From the NCBI RefSeq assembly GCF_026340305.1, contig NZ_JAPEPI010000001.1:682001-746000 (forward strand): a DNA stretch of 64,000 bases. Direction: 5' to 3'. Source of the DNA: Streptomyces sp. NBC_01381. GTDB taxonomy: Bacteria > Actinomycetota > Actinomycetes > Streptomycetales > Streptomycetaceae. Within the stretch, counting starts at the first letter, position 1. Each line of letters opens with the position of its first letter. Position numbers and translations under genes: made by a program. The notes under the pieces are model-generated. The model saw only the letters and a program-made list of their open reading frames with translations. It made no database searches and had not been told where the DNA came from. Below, one piece after another: positions 26,419 through 34,083 of the stretch.

Positions 26419-26766
26419 CTAGATCACGGTGCCCGGCTGGCCCTTGTCGTCGACCACGGGCCGGCCCGTGGCCTGCCAGACCTGCATGCCGCCATCGACG
26501 TTCACCGCGTCGATGCCCTGCTGCCCGAGGTACATGGCGACCTGCGCCGAGCGCGCCCCGGACCGGCAGATGACGTGGACCCTGCCGTCCTGCGGCGCGG
26601 CCTCGGTCAACTCGCCGTAGCGGGCGACGAACTCACTCATCGGGATGTGCAGCGCACCCGCGGCATGCCCCGCCTGCCACTCGTCGTCCTCGCGGACGTC
26701 AAGGAGAAAATCACCGTTCGCGAGGTCGTCGACGACGACCGTGGGCACCTGAGAACCGAAAACCAT
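26419..26766 (-). CDS. Single-domain rhodanese
   Basis: 115-residue rhodanese-like protein. VDDLANGDFLLDVREDDEW opens the fold, and the active loop is VICRSGARSAQ with the catalytic Cys near residue 70. Such small cytosolic rhodaneses move sulfane sulfur between donors and acceptors. It stands alone, convergent with the acyl-CoA dehydrogenase and 39 bases from the next minus-strand gene. Confidence 0.9.
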   Translation of the reverse strand: MVFGSQVPTVVVDDLANGDFLLDVREDDEWQAGHAAGALHIPMSEFVARYGELTEAAPQDGRVHVICRSGARSAQVAMYLGQQGIDAVNVDGGMQVWQATGRPVVDDKGQPGTVI

Positions 26767-26804
26767 GTCTCCGACGCTACCCGAAGGCCCGCACGGTCAA
26801 CCGC

Positions 26805-27695
26805 CTAGGCGGTGAGCCGCGCCAGCTCCGCCTCGCGCTCGGTGACCTGCGCGAGCAGCTGCTCGGCGATCTCGTCGAGCAAGGTGTCCGGGTCGTCCGG
26901 CGCCATCCGCAGCATCGAGCCGATCGCGCCCTCCTCAAGGTCACGGGCGACCACGGAGAGCAGCTCCTTGCGCTGGGCGAGCCACTCGAGGCGGGCGTAG
27001 AGCTCCTCGCTGCGGCTCGGCCGCTGCGCATCGGGCACCGGCCCCGCGGCCCACTCGTCGGACAGCTCCCGCAGCAGGGGCTCGTCCCCGCGGGCGTAGG
27101 CGGCATTGACCCGCGTGATGAACTCGTCGCGGCGGGCGCGCTCCTGGTCGTCCTGCGCCAGGTCGGGGTGGGCCTTGCGGACCAGGTCGCGGAAGAGCTT
27201 GCGGGCCTCGTCGCTCGGCCGCACCCGCTGCGGCGGCCGCACCGACTGCTCGGTCAGCATCGCGGCGGCTTCCGGGTAGAGCCCGTCCGTGTCCATCCAG
27301 CCGTGGAACAGTTCCTCGACGCCCGGCATCGGCATGACCCGCGCCCGCGCCTCGTCCGCCTTGCGCCGGTCCTCCGGGTCACCGCTGCGGGCCGCCAAGG
27401 CCTCGGCGATCTCCGCGTCCAGCTCGTCCAGGCGCGCGTACATCGGGCCGAGCTTCTGGTGGTGAAGCCGGGAGAAGTTCTCCACCTCGACCCGGAACGT
27501 CTCGACGGCGATCTCGTACTCGATCAGCGCCTGCTCGGCCGCCCGCACCGCCTTCTCGAGCCGGTCCTCGGGCCGCCCACCGGCCCCTTGCCCCGCCTCC
27601 CCGCCAGAAGCCCCCTCAGGAGCTCCGCGGTCGGCATCGGCGGACTCGGGGTCAGGTGTCTCAGGCTGCGTCGGCTCGGCTTCCGGGGTCGTCAC
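26805..27695 (-). CDS. J-domain-containing protein of unknown role
   Basis: 296 residues. An acidic disordered N terminus (about 1-45) is followed by a predicted coiled coil (about 45-115, EKAVRAAEQALIEYEIAVETF onward). A J-like segment with KLFRDLVRKAHPDLAQDD around residue 170 holds the HPD motif needed to stimulate Hsp70 ATPase. A helical C-terminal region rich in Glu and Arg follows. It could be a DnaK co-chaperone, but there is no client domain I recognise. It is 124 bases downstream of the DUF2252 gene on the same strand. Confidence 0.75.
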   Translation of the reverse strand: MTTPEAEPTQPETPDPESADADRGAPEGASGGEAGQGAGGRPEDRLEKAVRAAEQALIEYEIAVETFRVEVENFSRLHHQKLGPMYARLDELDAEIAEALAARSGDPEDRRKADEARARVMPMPGVEELFHGWMDTDGLYPEAAAMLTEQSVRPPQRVRPSDEARKLFRDLVRKAHPDLAQDDQERARRDEFITRVNAAYARGDEPLLRELSDEWAAGPVPDAQRPSRSEELYARLEWLAQRKELLSVVARDLEEGAIGSMLRMAPDDPDTLLDEIAEQLLAQVTEREAELARLTA

Positions 27696-27819
27696 CTGTC
27701 CAGCCTAGGTCACCGGGCAACCGCCCCAGCTGCCACGGCCCGCATCTCTCCACAGCCCTCCGTTTCCCTCCGTATCCCCTGCAGCCCTCCGTGCCCCTCA
27801 TCGCCCATCACATCCGGGA

Positions 27820-29340
27820 TCACACTCCGGACTCCGCGACCACACGCCCCTCCTTGACCGCACGCACCAGATCCGCGTGATCCGCCTCCGTCCGGTCCGC
27901 GTATGCCACGGCGAACCGCGCCACCGCCTCGTCCAGCTCCTCGCCCTTGCCGACGTACCCGGCGATCAGCCGCGGATCGGCGCTGTGCGCGTGGGCGCGG
28001 GCCAGCAGGGCCCCGGTCATCCGGCCGTAGTCGTCCAGCTGGTCGGCCGCGAGCTCCGCGGGGTCCACGCTGCCCTTGCGGTTCCTGAACTGCCGTACCT
28101 GGAAAGGCCGTCCGGACACGGTCGTCCAGCCAAGCAGGAAGTCGCTGACCACCTGCATCCGCTTCTGCCCGAGCACCACCCTGCGCCCCTCGTGCGCGAC
28201 CTGGGGCACATCGAAGCCCGCCACGGGCAGATGCGGGAGCAGCGCGGAGGGCCGCGCCTCCTTGACCTGGAGCACCAGCGGCTCGCCCCGGTGGTCGAGC
28301 AGCAGCACCACATACGACCGCAGGCCGACGCTTCCCGTGCCGACGACCCGGAAGGCCACGTCCTGGATCGCGTACCGAGCGAGCAACGGCAGCCGGTCCT
28401 CGGCCAGCGTGCCCAGATACGTGCCGAGCGCCGACGTCACTTCGGCGGCCTCCGCGTCCGGTATCCGCCGCAGCACCGGAGGAGCGTCGACGAAGCGCCA
28501 GCCCGCGGTAGAGCCGTCGTCGCCCTCGACCCGCTCCGTGGACTTCGCGGCGAACTTGGCGCTCGTGTTCTGCCGGGCCTTCTCGGAGACCCGCTCCAGG
28601 GTGCCAAGCAGGTCCCTGGCGTCCGTGTGCGAGACGAGCTCCTCGTCCGCGATGGCGTTCCACGCGTCGAGCGACGGCAGCTTGGCGAGCAGCCGCATCG
28701 TGCGGCGATAGGCCCCCACCGCGTCGAAGGCCGCCTCCTCGCAGGCGTCCTCGCTCGCCCCGGCCTCGCGCCCCGCGAGCACCAGCGAGGCGGCGAGCCG
28801 CTTGACGTCCCACTCCCAGGGGCCGTGCGCCGTCTCGTCGAAGTCGTTCAGGTCGATGACCAGGCCGCCGCGCGCGTCCGCGTACAGGCCGAAGTTGGCC
28901 GCGTGCGCGTCACCGCAGATCTGGGCGCCGATCCCGGTCGCGGGCGTACGTGCGAGGTCGTACGCCATGAGTCCGGCGGACCCGCGCAGGAAGGCGAAGG
29001 GCGTCGCGGCCATCCTGCCGATCCGGATGGGCGTCAGCTCGGCCAGCCTGCTGCGGTTGGACTCCTCGACGGCGGCGACCGGGTCGGGCCGCCCGTCGTC
29101 CTCGGCGAACCACGCGTGCGCGGCGCGGCTCACCCGCTCCCGCAACGCCTTGCCCTCCCGCTTGGGCGAGGCCGGGGACGGCCACCGGGCAAACCCGTCC
29201 ACCTGCGGCAGCCTCGCCCCGCCGGACCGCGTCCCATCGGACCGCACCTCGCCGGACCGCGTCCCACCGGTCTCCGCCACGACCATCGCCATTGCCTCGC
29301 CCCCGCATGCCCCGTGTCCAGGCGTCGCCCCCACGGACAT
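27820..29340 (-). CDS. DUF2252 family protein
   Basis: 506-residue member of DUF2252, a family distantly kinase-like in fold and without a settled function. Recognisable parts are PIRIGRMAATPFAFLRGSAG, QICGDAHAANFGLYADARGG (an HxN-like catalytic-loop resemblance), VIDLNDFDETAHGPWEWDVK and LARAHAHSADPRLIAGYVG. The start is uncertain: Met 1 at 29340, or Met 17/18 (29292/29286), where the conserved protein still lies fully downstream. Confidence 0.85.
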   Translation of the reverse strand: MSVGATPGHGACGGEAMAMVVAETGGTRSGEVRSDGTRSGGARLPQVDGFARWPSPASPKREGKALRERVSRAAHAWFAEDDGRPDPVAAVEESNRSRLAELTPIRIGRMAATPFAFLRGSAGLMAYDLARTPATGIGAQICGDAHAANFGLYADARGGLVIDLNDFDETAHGPWEWDVKRLAASLVLAGREAGASEDACEEAAFDAVGAYRRTMRLLAKLPSLDAWNAIADEELVSHTDARDLLGTLERVSEKARQNTSAKFAAKSTERVEGDDGSTAGWRFVDAPPVLRRIPDAEAAEVTSALGTYLGTLAEDRLPLLARYAIQDVAFRVVGTGSVGLRSYVVLLLDHRGEPLVLQVKEARPSALLPHLPVAGFDVPQVAHEGRRVVLGQKRMQVVSDFLLGWTTVSGRPFQVRQFRNRKGSVDPAELAADQLDDYGRMTGALLARAHAHSADPRLIAGYVGKGEELDEAVARFAVAYADRTEADHADLVRAVKEGRVVAESGV

Positions 29341-29355
29341 CGCCTGGCCAAGACG

Positions 29356-29757
29356 TTACCGCCGGGCGCCGATCGGCGTCAGAGCCTGTGGATAACCCCG
29401 GCCTCCGCCGATCCGCCCTCCTTCTCCGTCTCCTTCCCCCTCGAATTCCCCCTCGAATCGGCCGAATCGGCGCCCCGATAGGGAGCCATGGAGGGCCCGT
29501 CCGGCCTGACCGTGACCAGTGCCTGCGGCTTCGGCGCGGTCGAGGGCGGCGTCGGGCTGGCCGGACCGGCGGTCAGGGTCGAAGCGCTCCGGCTCGGGGT
29601 TCTCCTCGATCTCCACCAGCGCCCAGGCAGCCGCAGCGCTTCCTGACTCCGAGGCGTCGCCGAGACCGAGTGCGGCGGCCCGGTGGCTCCACCACCCACA
29701 GTCGAGACGCCTGGTGGTAGCGCACATAGGAGAGACCGTCTCTTTTGTTCTGCGCAC
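29356..29757 (-). CDS. Small conserved-looking hypothetical protein
   Basis: No known domain. The first part (CGWWSHRAAALGLGDASESG and AWALVEIEENPEPERF) looks like a small protein I have seen in other Streptomyces. The second half is low-complexity Gly/Glu/Arg. GTG at 29757 or ATG at 29727 could start it; neither has a convincing ribosome site. It is divergent from the lanthipeptide-like precursor gene and ends 15 bases before the DUF2252 start. Confidence 0.45.
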   Translation of the reverse strand: MRRTKETVSPMCATTRRLDCGWWSHRAAALGLGDASESGSAAAAWALVEIEENPEPERFDPDRRSGQPDAALDRAEAAGTGHGQAGRALHGSLSGRRFGRFEGEFEGEGDGEGGRIGGGRGYPQALTPIGARR

Positions 29758-29878
29758 CGCATGCCTAGATTATTTCCACACCTCAAATTGAGCCGGGATC
29801 GCCCTTGTCGTTCTTTTTTCGAACTCCCGTCAATTAGGGCTATCGATTCCATCAAGTAATGCGTCCCCTGGAGGAACA
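29758..29878 (+). promoter_or_regulatory. AT-rich promoter region of the lanthipeptide-like precursor
   Basis: About 120 bases of unusually AT-rich DNA for this window, with TAGATTATTT, TCTTTTTTC, CAATTAGGG and AAGTAATG stretches, lie directly upstream of the precursor gene. GGAGGAA precedes its ATG. I could not assign a definite -35/-10 pair. Confidence 0.45.
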
Positions 29879-30022
29879 ATGCCGAACGTTGAAATTTCGG
29901 AGGAATTCGACCTCGATCTGAACGTCGAGTTCGTGTCGGCCGACTCGGTTTCCCAGTCCGCCTACAAGTCGATCGGGAGCGTCCCTTGCCCGCCCACCTA
30001 CTGGCACTGTGCGGCCGAATAA
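29879..30022 (+). CDS. Candidate lanthipeptide precursor (LanA-like)
   Basis: 47-residue peptide translated from the ATG at 29879, with GGAGGAA upstream and a TAA stop. The acidic leader holds FDLDL at residues 10-14, the FxLD box that class I lanthipeptide dehydratases recognise. The C-terminal part has seven Ser/Thr (20, 23, 25, 27, 31, 34, 40) and two Cys (37, 44) in CPPTYWHC, enough for up to two thioether rings. A hairpin and a fragment of a class I dehydratase follow on the same strand, which supports the call. No cyclase, protease or dedicated exporter is next to it, so the product may no longer be made. Confidence 0.7.
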   Translation: MPNVEISEEFDLDLNVEFVSADSVSQSAYKSIGSVPCPPTYWHCAAE

Positions 30023-30041
30023 GGTGAGTAGTTTCTGAGTG

Positions 30042-30071
30042 GTGGGGCGGCTCGTGACCGAGTCGCCCCAC
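30042..30071 (+). terminator. Attenuator-like hairpin between precursor and dehydratase
   Basis: GTGGGGCG (30042-30049) pairs with CGCCCCAC (30064-30071); with the adjoining bases the stem is 12 pairs with one G-U and a 6-base loop. It starts 19 bases after the precursor stop and ends 14 bases before the dehydratase fragment. Such partial terminators between lanA and lanB usually keep precursor mRNA in excess. Confidence 0.7.
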
Positions 30072-30085
30072 TTCAATGCGTCGAG

Positions 30086-30496
30086 ATGGGGCGAGCGAGG
30101 TTCATGTTGGACGGTCGGGAATCCGAATTCGAATCGGGCGAAGTCGCACTCTTACGAGTCGCTGCCCTTCCGATGGTTTCTGCAAGATCCGCAACGGCGG
30201 AGTCCATCTCGCAGGACTGCCACTCGAATTACGAGGACTGGTTGCGGTGGAATGTAGCAAGGCTGGCCGCCGAGCCAGAGCTGTCCGCAGCGGTGCGCCT
30301 TGCAAGTCCCAGCCTCGCGGGCGAGCTGGCCAAGGTGCTCAACGGAACACCGCTCAAGCTCAAGGCCTTCAGGTCGTGGTCGACCGCGCTGAGGTCGGGG
30401 CGAGTGCACAGGCCGGTGGGGACGTGGGGAGCGTCAGCGTCAACCTGCTCCGGCCTGTTCGACTCGAGCAATTCCACGAGGGAACAGCCGAATTGA
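30086..30496 (+). pseudogene. Truncated class I lanthipeptide dehydratase (LanB N terminus)
   Basis: Only 136 codons of a protein normally near 1000. After a short start, VALLRVAALPM, LRWNVARLAAEPELSAAVRL and ASPSLAGELAKVL followed by KAFRSWSTALR match the N terminus of LanB enzymes. These use glutamyl-tRNA to dehydrate Ser/Thr. Where the family would continue with a Tyr-Leu/Arg and TRPTPFG block, the reading is lost in unrelated residues and ends. Codon 23 is TTA (30152-30154), the rare codon read by the bldA tRNA in Streptomyces. The right end runs into a decayed mmfH-like remnant on the other strand, suggesting a deletion junction. Confidence 0.7.
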
Positions 30497-30582
30497 CCGG
30501 CGGCCGGTGGACCGTGGGCGGCACACAGGGCCGCGCACCGGGGCGTAGGCGCGCAGGCCTCCGAGACAGCCGCCGGACCGGT
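30496..30582 (-). pseudogene. Remnant of an MmfH-like flavoenzyme gene
   Basis: The minus strand reads GPAAVSEACAPTPRCAALCA then AHGPPAAG. This parallels the intact gene at 35085-36188, which has DAAAVSEVCAATGWCAALYA then AHGRLAAY. Nothing before or after keeps the frame. It lies downstream of an mmfL-like remnant in the same orientation and order as the intact pair, so it belongs to a decayed second copy of the cassette. Confidence 0.7.
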
Positions 30583-30654
30583 CGCCAGGGGCGGATTCGC
30601 CGGCGGTACCGGCCCAGAGGCGCGGCACGAGCGGACGCGGGAAGCCAGCATGTG

Positions 30655-30819
30655 TCACAGCAAAGGTGACCTGTGCGACGGATGAATGGCCACCTGGCGC
30701 GCTGTTTCCGCCAGGAGCATCGGGTTGGAGGCCTGGCTCCCGAGGCGCAGAGCTCGATGGATGCCGCTGAGAGTGTTGCGAGCAAGTGGGGCTGCTGCAG
30801 GCGATGGTGCGGGGCGCAC
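30655..30819 (-). pseudogene. Remnant of an AfsA/MmfL-like gene
   Basis: From a GTG at 30819, behind GAGGAGGAATC, 54 codons can be read to a TGA. The stretch SNPMLLAETARQVAIHPSHR matches SDPVLLMETARQAAIHLSHR of the intact mmfL-like gene at 34084-35091, so the hotdog-domain core is recognisable. The part before it is shortened and the rest of the protein is missing. The leader DNA between operator and start also resembles that of the intact gene. Confidence 0.75.
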
Positions 30820-30900
30820 TCTCTTGATTCCTCCTCAAGTCGCGGCAGCGGGCAGTGCGGGCTCACTGCCGTCCCACCTACGCGGGAAGCGACGCCGAGG

Positions 30901-30924
30901 AATATACCTTCGGGAAGGTTTATT
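30901..30924. promoter_or_regulatory. Palindromic autoregulator operator, copy 1 (MARE-like)
   Basis: A 24-base palindrome, AATATACCTTC-GG-GAAGGTTTATT, with one mismatched pair besides the two-base centre. The first ten bases equal those of the operator before the intact mmfL-like gene (33984-34007). It stands about 80 bases upstream of the mmfL remnant on the minus strand, exactly where an operator for that lost gene would be. Confidence 0.75.
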
Positions 30925-31053
30925 GGCGAGGTACTTTTCGAACCGCGAGAGCTGTCATCAGGCGTCACCGTGGTCGACTTGCCGCGAGGTCGGCGATCAC
31001 CCCGAGCCTCAGTTCGCCGCCTCGGCCGTCCGGCGAAGGGGCCCTCGCCGCAT

Positions 31054-31235
31054 CCCACTCCGTACATGCGCGGGGTCGAGCGAGAGCGCGAACGAGGATG
31101 CGGTGACGCCCGGAGCGAACGTCACGGCGAGCAGGGTGAGTTGGCGGCTGCGCGGTACGCCGGGTACACGCACGCGGGTCCCTTGGCAGGCCCGGTGGGG
31201 GCGGCAGAAGGCATGCGCGGCACGGTGAAGATCGA
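31054..31235 (-). pseudogene. Remnant of an MFS transporter gene
   Basis: The minus strand encodes VPRMPSAAPTGPAKGP and then, in a shifted frame, TRVRVPGVPR and FAPGVTASSFALSLDP. These match VWRMPVARPAVVKKGT, TWVRVPGVPK and FAPGITATSFVLSLGP in the middle of the intact transporter at 31889-33151. The rest of the gene is gone. It belongs to the same inverted, decayed copy as the mmfL and mmfH remnants. Confidence 0.72.
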
Positions 31236-31412
31236 GGCGAGCCGCATGGCCGGGTGGCCGTGCCGGCACATGCGGCGGGGTCGCGGCGTCGGCAGGACCG
31301 AAGGCCGCCACGGCCGACCGGACGGCCATGCCTACCAGGCGGAAGCCGTGCGGGTCCCGAACCGGGACTGCGGCCGTGCTGCCGGATTCCGCCGCGCGTT
31401 CCTCGCGCAGGC

Positions 31413-31790
31413 TCAGGGCTGCGGGGTCCAGGCCGCGACCAGATCGAGGAGGCCGGGGAAGCGGGCGTTCAGGTCCTCGACGCGGACGTGACTGCGGCGT
31501 TCGAGCCCGTACTGGCGCTGGCGCGTGACGCCCGCCTCGCGCAGCACCTTGAAGTGATGGGTGAGCGACGACTTCGGCCGGTCGAGGCCGAACCAGCCGC
31601 AGGTGTGGTCGAACTGCTCGGATTCCAGGAGGAGTTTGCGGACGATCGTCAGTCGCAGCGGATCGCCGAGGACGCCGAGGACGGTCTCGAGGCGCATTTC
31701 GTCGGCAGCCGGTTCCGGTAGCGGTTCGGGCAGCCCGTGAGGCTCTGGCAGCACCTTGATGACAGGCGTGGGGCCTGCGGTCGTAGGCAT
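31413..31790 (-). CDS. ArsR-family winged-helix regulator
   Basis: 125-residue ArsR-like repressor. A Pro-rich start is followed by the winged helix (about 33-105): VLGVLGDPLRLTIVRKLLL, then FGLDRPKSSLTHHFKVLREA as recognition helix and RRSHVRVEDL as wing. ATG at 31790 has GAGGAG six bases upstream. It is divergent from the intact MFS transporter, with a perfect 7-base inverted repeat between them, so it probably represses that transporter. A single Cys (near the HTH) gives no sign of a metal site. Confidence 0.85.
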   Translation of the reverse strand: MPTTAGPTPVIKVLPEPHGLPEPLPEPAADEMRLETVLGVLGDPLRLTIVRKLLLESEQFDHTCGWFGLDRPKSSLTHHFKVLREAGVTRQRQYGLERRSHVRVEDLNARFPGLLDLVAAWTPQP

Positions 31791-31817
31791 AGGCAACTCC
31801 TCATAACCCGATTCCTA

Positions 31818-31837
31818 TGTACGACTCTGATCGTACA
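31818..31837. promoter_or_regulatory. Operator-like inverted repeat between ArsR and MFS genes
   Basis: TGTACGA (31818-31824) and TCGTACA (31831-31837) are exact complements around six bases. It lies 28 bases before the ArsR start and 52 before the MFS start, the expected place for an ArsR dimer to control both genes. Confidence 0.65.
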
Positions 31838-31888
31838 GCATGCTAAGTTCGATCCAACTCGTACTGCAGGGTGTCGAAAGGAAGCGTC

Positions 31889-33151
31889 ATGTCCCAGACC
31901 CGGACCTCCCCCGTTCAAGGTGTCGATGGGGGGCAGCAGAGTGGCACGACGAAGGTCGGCGAGCGGGCTTTCGCGCCGTTGTGGTGGGTGTGGTTGGCGG
32001 CGTGGCCGGTGACAGCGGTGTTCGTGCTGTCGAATGCGGCGACGCCCCTGTATGTGCTGTGGCAGCGGGACATCGGGTTCTCCAAGGGGACGCTGACCGT
32101 GGTGTTCGCGTTCTACATCGTGGGGTTGATCGGGTCGTTGCTGGTGTCGGGGGTGGTGTCGGACCGGGTGGGGCGCAAGCCGGTACTGGTTCCGGCGCTG
32201 GTGCTGGCGTTGTTGGCGTGCTTGATCTTCGCGACGGCGGCGAGCGTGGCGGCGTTGATCGTGGCGCGGTTGTTCACCGGCATCGCGGTGGGTGCGGTGG
32301 TCTCGGCGGGGATGGCGGCCGTGACGGACGTGGCGGGTCCGGAGCGCAAGCGGATCGCCGCGTTGCTGGCGTCGTGCGCGATGGTGTTCGGTGCGGGGCT
32401 CGGCCCGTTGCTGGCCGGGGTGTTGTCCGAGGTGGCGCCCGCGCCGACCGTCACCGTCTTCGTGGTCGAGGCGGTGCTGCTGATCACTGCGGTGCTGGCG
32501 GTGTGGCGGATGCCGGTGGCCCGGCCCGCGGTGGTGAAGAAGGGGACCTGGGTGCGGGTGCCTGGAGTGCCGAAGGGCAACGGCCGTCAGCTCGCCCTGG
32601 GGATCGCGGTGTTCGCGCCGGGCATTACCGCGACGTCGTTCGTGTTGTCACTGGGTCCGTCGCTGCTGTCGGGGCTGCTCGGCACCACCAGTCGGATCGT
32701 GGCCGGGGCGATGGCGTTCGTGATGTTCCTGGCGGCGACGGGGGTGCAGTTCGCGGTGCAGCGCCTCGCGCGGCGCACCATCCTGACGGCCGGCGCGGTG
32801 AGCACCACGCTGAGCATGATCACTCTGATCGTCGCGGTGCACACGTCGTCAGTGGCGGTGCTCATCGCCTCCGCACTGCTGGCGGGCGCGGGGCAGGGAA
32901 TGGGGCAGCTGGGTGGACTGTCGCTGCTGAACTCCAGTGTTCCATCGCAGCGCCTGGCGGAGGCCAACGCGGCGCTGAACGTGGGAGGTTACATCCCTGC
33001 GGGCATTCTGCCGGTGTCGGCGGGTTACCTGAGTGACGCGGTGGGGCTGACCAACGGTGCCACGATCTTCGGTGTCGTACTGATGGGCCTTGCGGTCATC
33101 GGCGGTCTGGTGGTCCGCGCCACCCGACGCCAGGCGACCGACCCGGCCTGA
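31889..33151 (+). CDS. MFS drug-type efflux transporter
   Basis: Major facilitator, 420 residues with about 12 hydrophobic helices. SDRVGRKPVLVPALVLALLA (about 95-115) is the cytoplasmic loop 2-3 signature of proton-driven efflux pumps, with FTGIAVGAVVSAGMAA as the 4th-5th helix region. ATG at 31889 has AAGGAAG upstream; an in-frame GTG at 31871 is less likely. It faces an ArsR regulator and is convergent with an autoregulator receptor. A decayed piece of a sister gene lies at 31054-31235. The substrate is unknown; export of a nearby product is possible. Confidence 0.9.
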   Translation: MSQTRTSPVQGVDGGQQSGTTKVGERAFAPLWWVWLAAWPVTAVFVLSNAATPLYVLWQRDIGFSKGTLTVVFAFYIVGLIGSLLVSGVVSDRVGRKPVLVPALVLALLACLIFATAASVAALIVARLFTGIAVGAVVSAGMAAVTDVAGPERKRIAALLASCAMVFGAGLGPLLAGVLSEVAPAPTVTVFVVEAVLLITAVLAVWRMPVARPAVVKKGTWVRVPGVPKGNGRQLALGIAVFAPGITATSFVLSLGPSLLSGLLGTTSRIVAGAMAFVMFLAATGVQFAVQRLARRTILTAGAVSTTLSMITLIVAVHTSSVAVLIASALLAGAGQGMGQLGGLSLLNSSVPSQRLAEANAALNVGGYIPAGILPVSAGYLSDAVGLTNGATIFGVVLMGLAVIGGLVVRATRRQATDPA

Positions 33152-33192
33152 ACTCGGCCTTACGGACCGCGAGCGGTCCGGACAGGCGCGAC

Positions 33193-33251
33193 GTGCTCCC
33201 GGGGAGCGGTACACCGCTGGACGGCGGCGGTGTACTGCTTCCCGGGAGCAC
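33193..33251. terminator. 25-bp hairpin between convergent genes
   Basis: Arms 33193-33217 and 33227-33251 pair along their whole length with only a few G-U pairs around a 9-base loop. It lies 42 bases after the MFS stop and 23 before the end of the convergent TetR gene, so it can end both transcripts. Confidence 0.85.
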
Positions 33252-33273
33252 TGTCAGTTGGGCGGAAGTACTC

Positions 33274-33921
33274 TCAGCCGGCGCGGATCGCGTGGAAGAG
33301 GAGGGCGCTCAACTCCTGCCAGCGGGGTACGACGTCCGCGCGGCTGTTGAGAACGTCGGACACGTGCTGGGAGCCGAAGAACGCGGAGACGAGGGAGCGT
33401 GCAGCCTCGTCCGGGGCGACGCCCGCCCGCAGTTCACCCGCCTCGCGGGCGGAGGTCAGCAGGGACTCGATGCGGGCGATCCAGTCGACGTACGGCGTCG
33501 GCAGCTCGACGTCGATCTGCGGACGTTCGATCTGTAGCCGGGCACCGGCCTGAACGATGACGTCGTCCTGGAAGGCCTCGGCCGCCCACTCCAGCATGCG
33601 CACAACGGTGTCTACGGGACCGAGCCCCTCATCCCTGATCTCGCCGAACATTTTCGGCCAACGCGCGTAGTGCTCATCCACGATCGCCACGGCCAGCGCT
33701 TCCTTGGTCGGGTAGTGGAAGTACACGGCGCCCTTGGTCATTTCGACCCGGTCGGCCACGTCTTTGACCGAGGTATGGCGGAATCCCCTCTCGGTGAAGA
33801 GCTCTGCGGCCCCCATCAGAACCCGGTGGCGGGTGCGGGCCGAGCGCTCCTGCTTGAGGTCGGGGCTGGCCCTGACGCGGGCTTCTTTCCGGGCGATCGC
33901 AGGGAGTTGCGGCTCTGACAT
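33274..33921 (-). CDS. TetR-family autoregulator receptor (ScbR/ArpA/MmfR-like)
   Basis: 215-residue member of the gamma-butyrolactone-type receptor group. The HTH (about 20-65) reads TRHRVLMGAAELFTERGFRH and VKDVADRVEMTKGAVYFHYP, typical of ArpA/ScbR/MmfR. The ligand domain has IVQAGARLQIERPQIDVELP and YVDWIARIESLLTSAREAG. These proteins leave DNA when the small signalling molecule binds. It is divergent from the mmfL-like synthase, with a 24-base palindrome between them, so it most likely represses both. ATG at 33921 has AGAGG ten bases upstream; starts at 33930 or 33954 are possible. Confidence 0.88.
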   Translation of the reverse strand: MSEPQLPAIARKEARVRASPDLKQERSARTRHRVLMGAAELFTERGFRHTSVKDVADRVEMTKGAVYFHYPTKEALAVAIVDEHYARWPKMFGEIRDEGLGPVDTVVRMLEWAAEAFQDDVIVQAGARLQIERPQIDVELPTPYVDWIARIESLLTSAREAGELRAGVAPDEAARSLVSAFFGSQHVSDVLNSRADVVPRWQELSALLFHAIRAG

Positions 33922-33983
33922 GCGGGCCATCCTCTGGTTGTGGAGCGTGATCAATGAAGGGGGTGGCGCAAAACGATCCTTCT

Positions 33984-34007
33984 AATATACCTTCCTGCAG
34001 GTATATT
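33984..34007. promoter_or_regulatory. Palindromic autoregulator operator, copy 2 (MARE-like)
   Basis: AATATACCT (33984-33992) and AGGTATATT (33999-34007) are perfect 9-base arms around TCCTGC. The layout recalls the methylenomycin autoregulatory response elements bound by MmfR, as I remember them. It lies between the divergent receptor and the mmfL-like gene, 77 bases before the latter. Confidence 0.8.
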
Positions 34008-34083
34008 TTCTCCGCGTCGCAACGGGTTGCGTCGGGACCATACCGGTGTGGCTGCCGTGGCGACTAGGGGGAGGAATCTGCGC

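Noticed and set aside
29379-30071. 230-codon open frame on the minus strand across the lanthipeptide-like precursor
   Set aside because: It covers the precursor, its hairpin and promoter in antisense, shows no domain, and its composition is typical of a shadow frame.
30673-31491. 272-codon plus-strand open frame across the decayed region
   Set aside because: No motif, and it runs antisense to recognisable mmfL and MFS remnants; it is open only because of base composition.
33193-33251. Long hairpin considered as a riboswitch or small RNA
   Set aside because: It is a simple single stem between two convergent stops, which a terminator explains fully.
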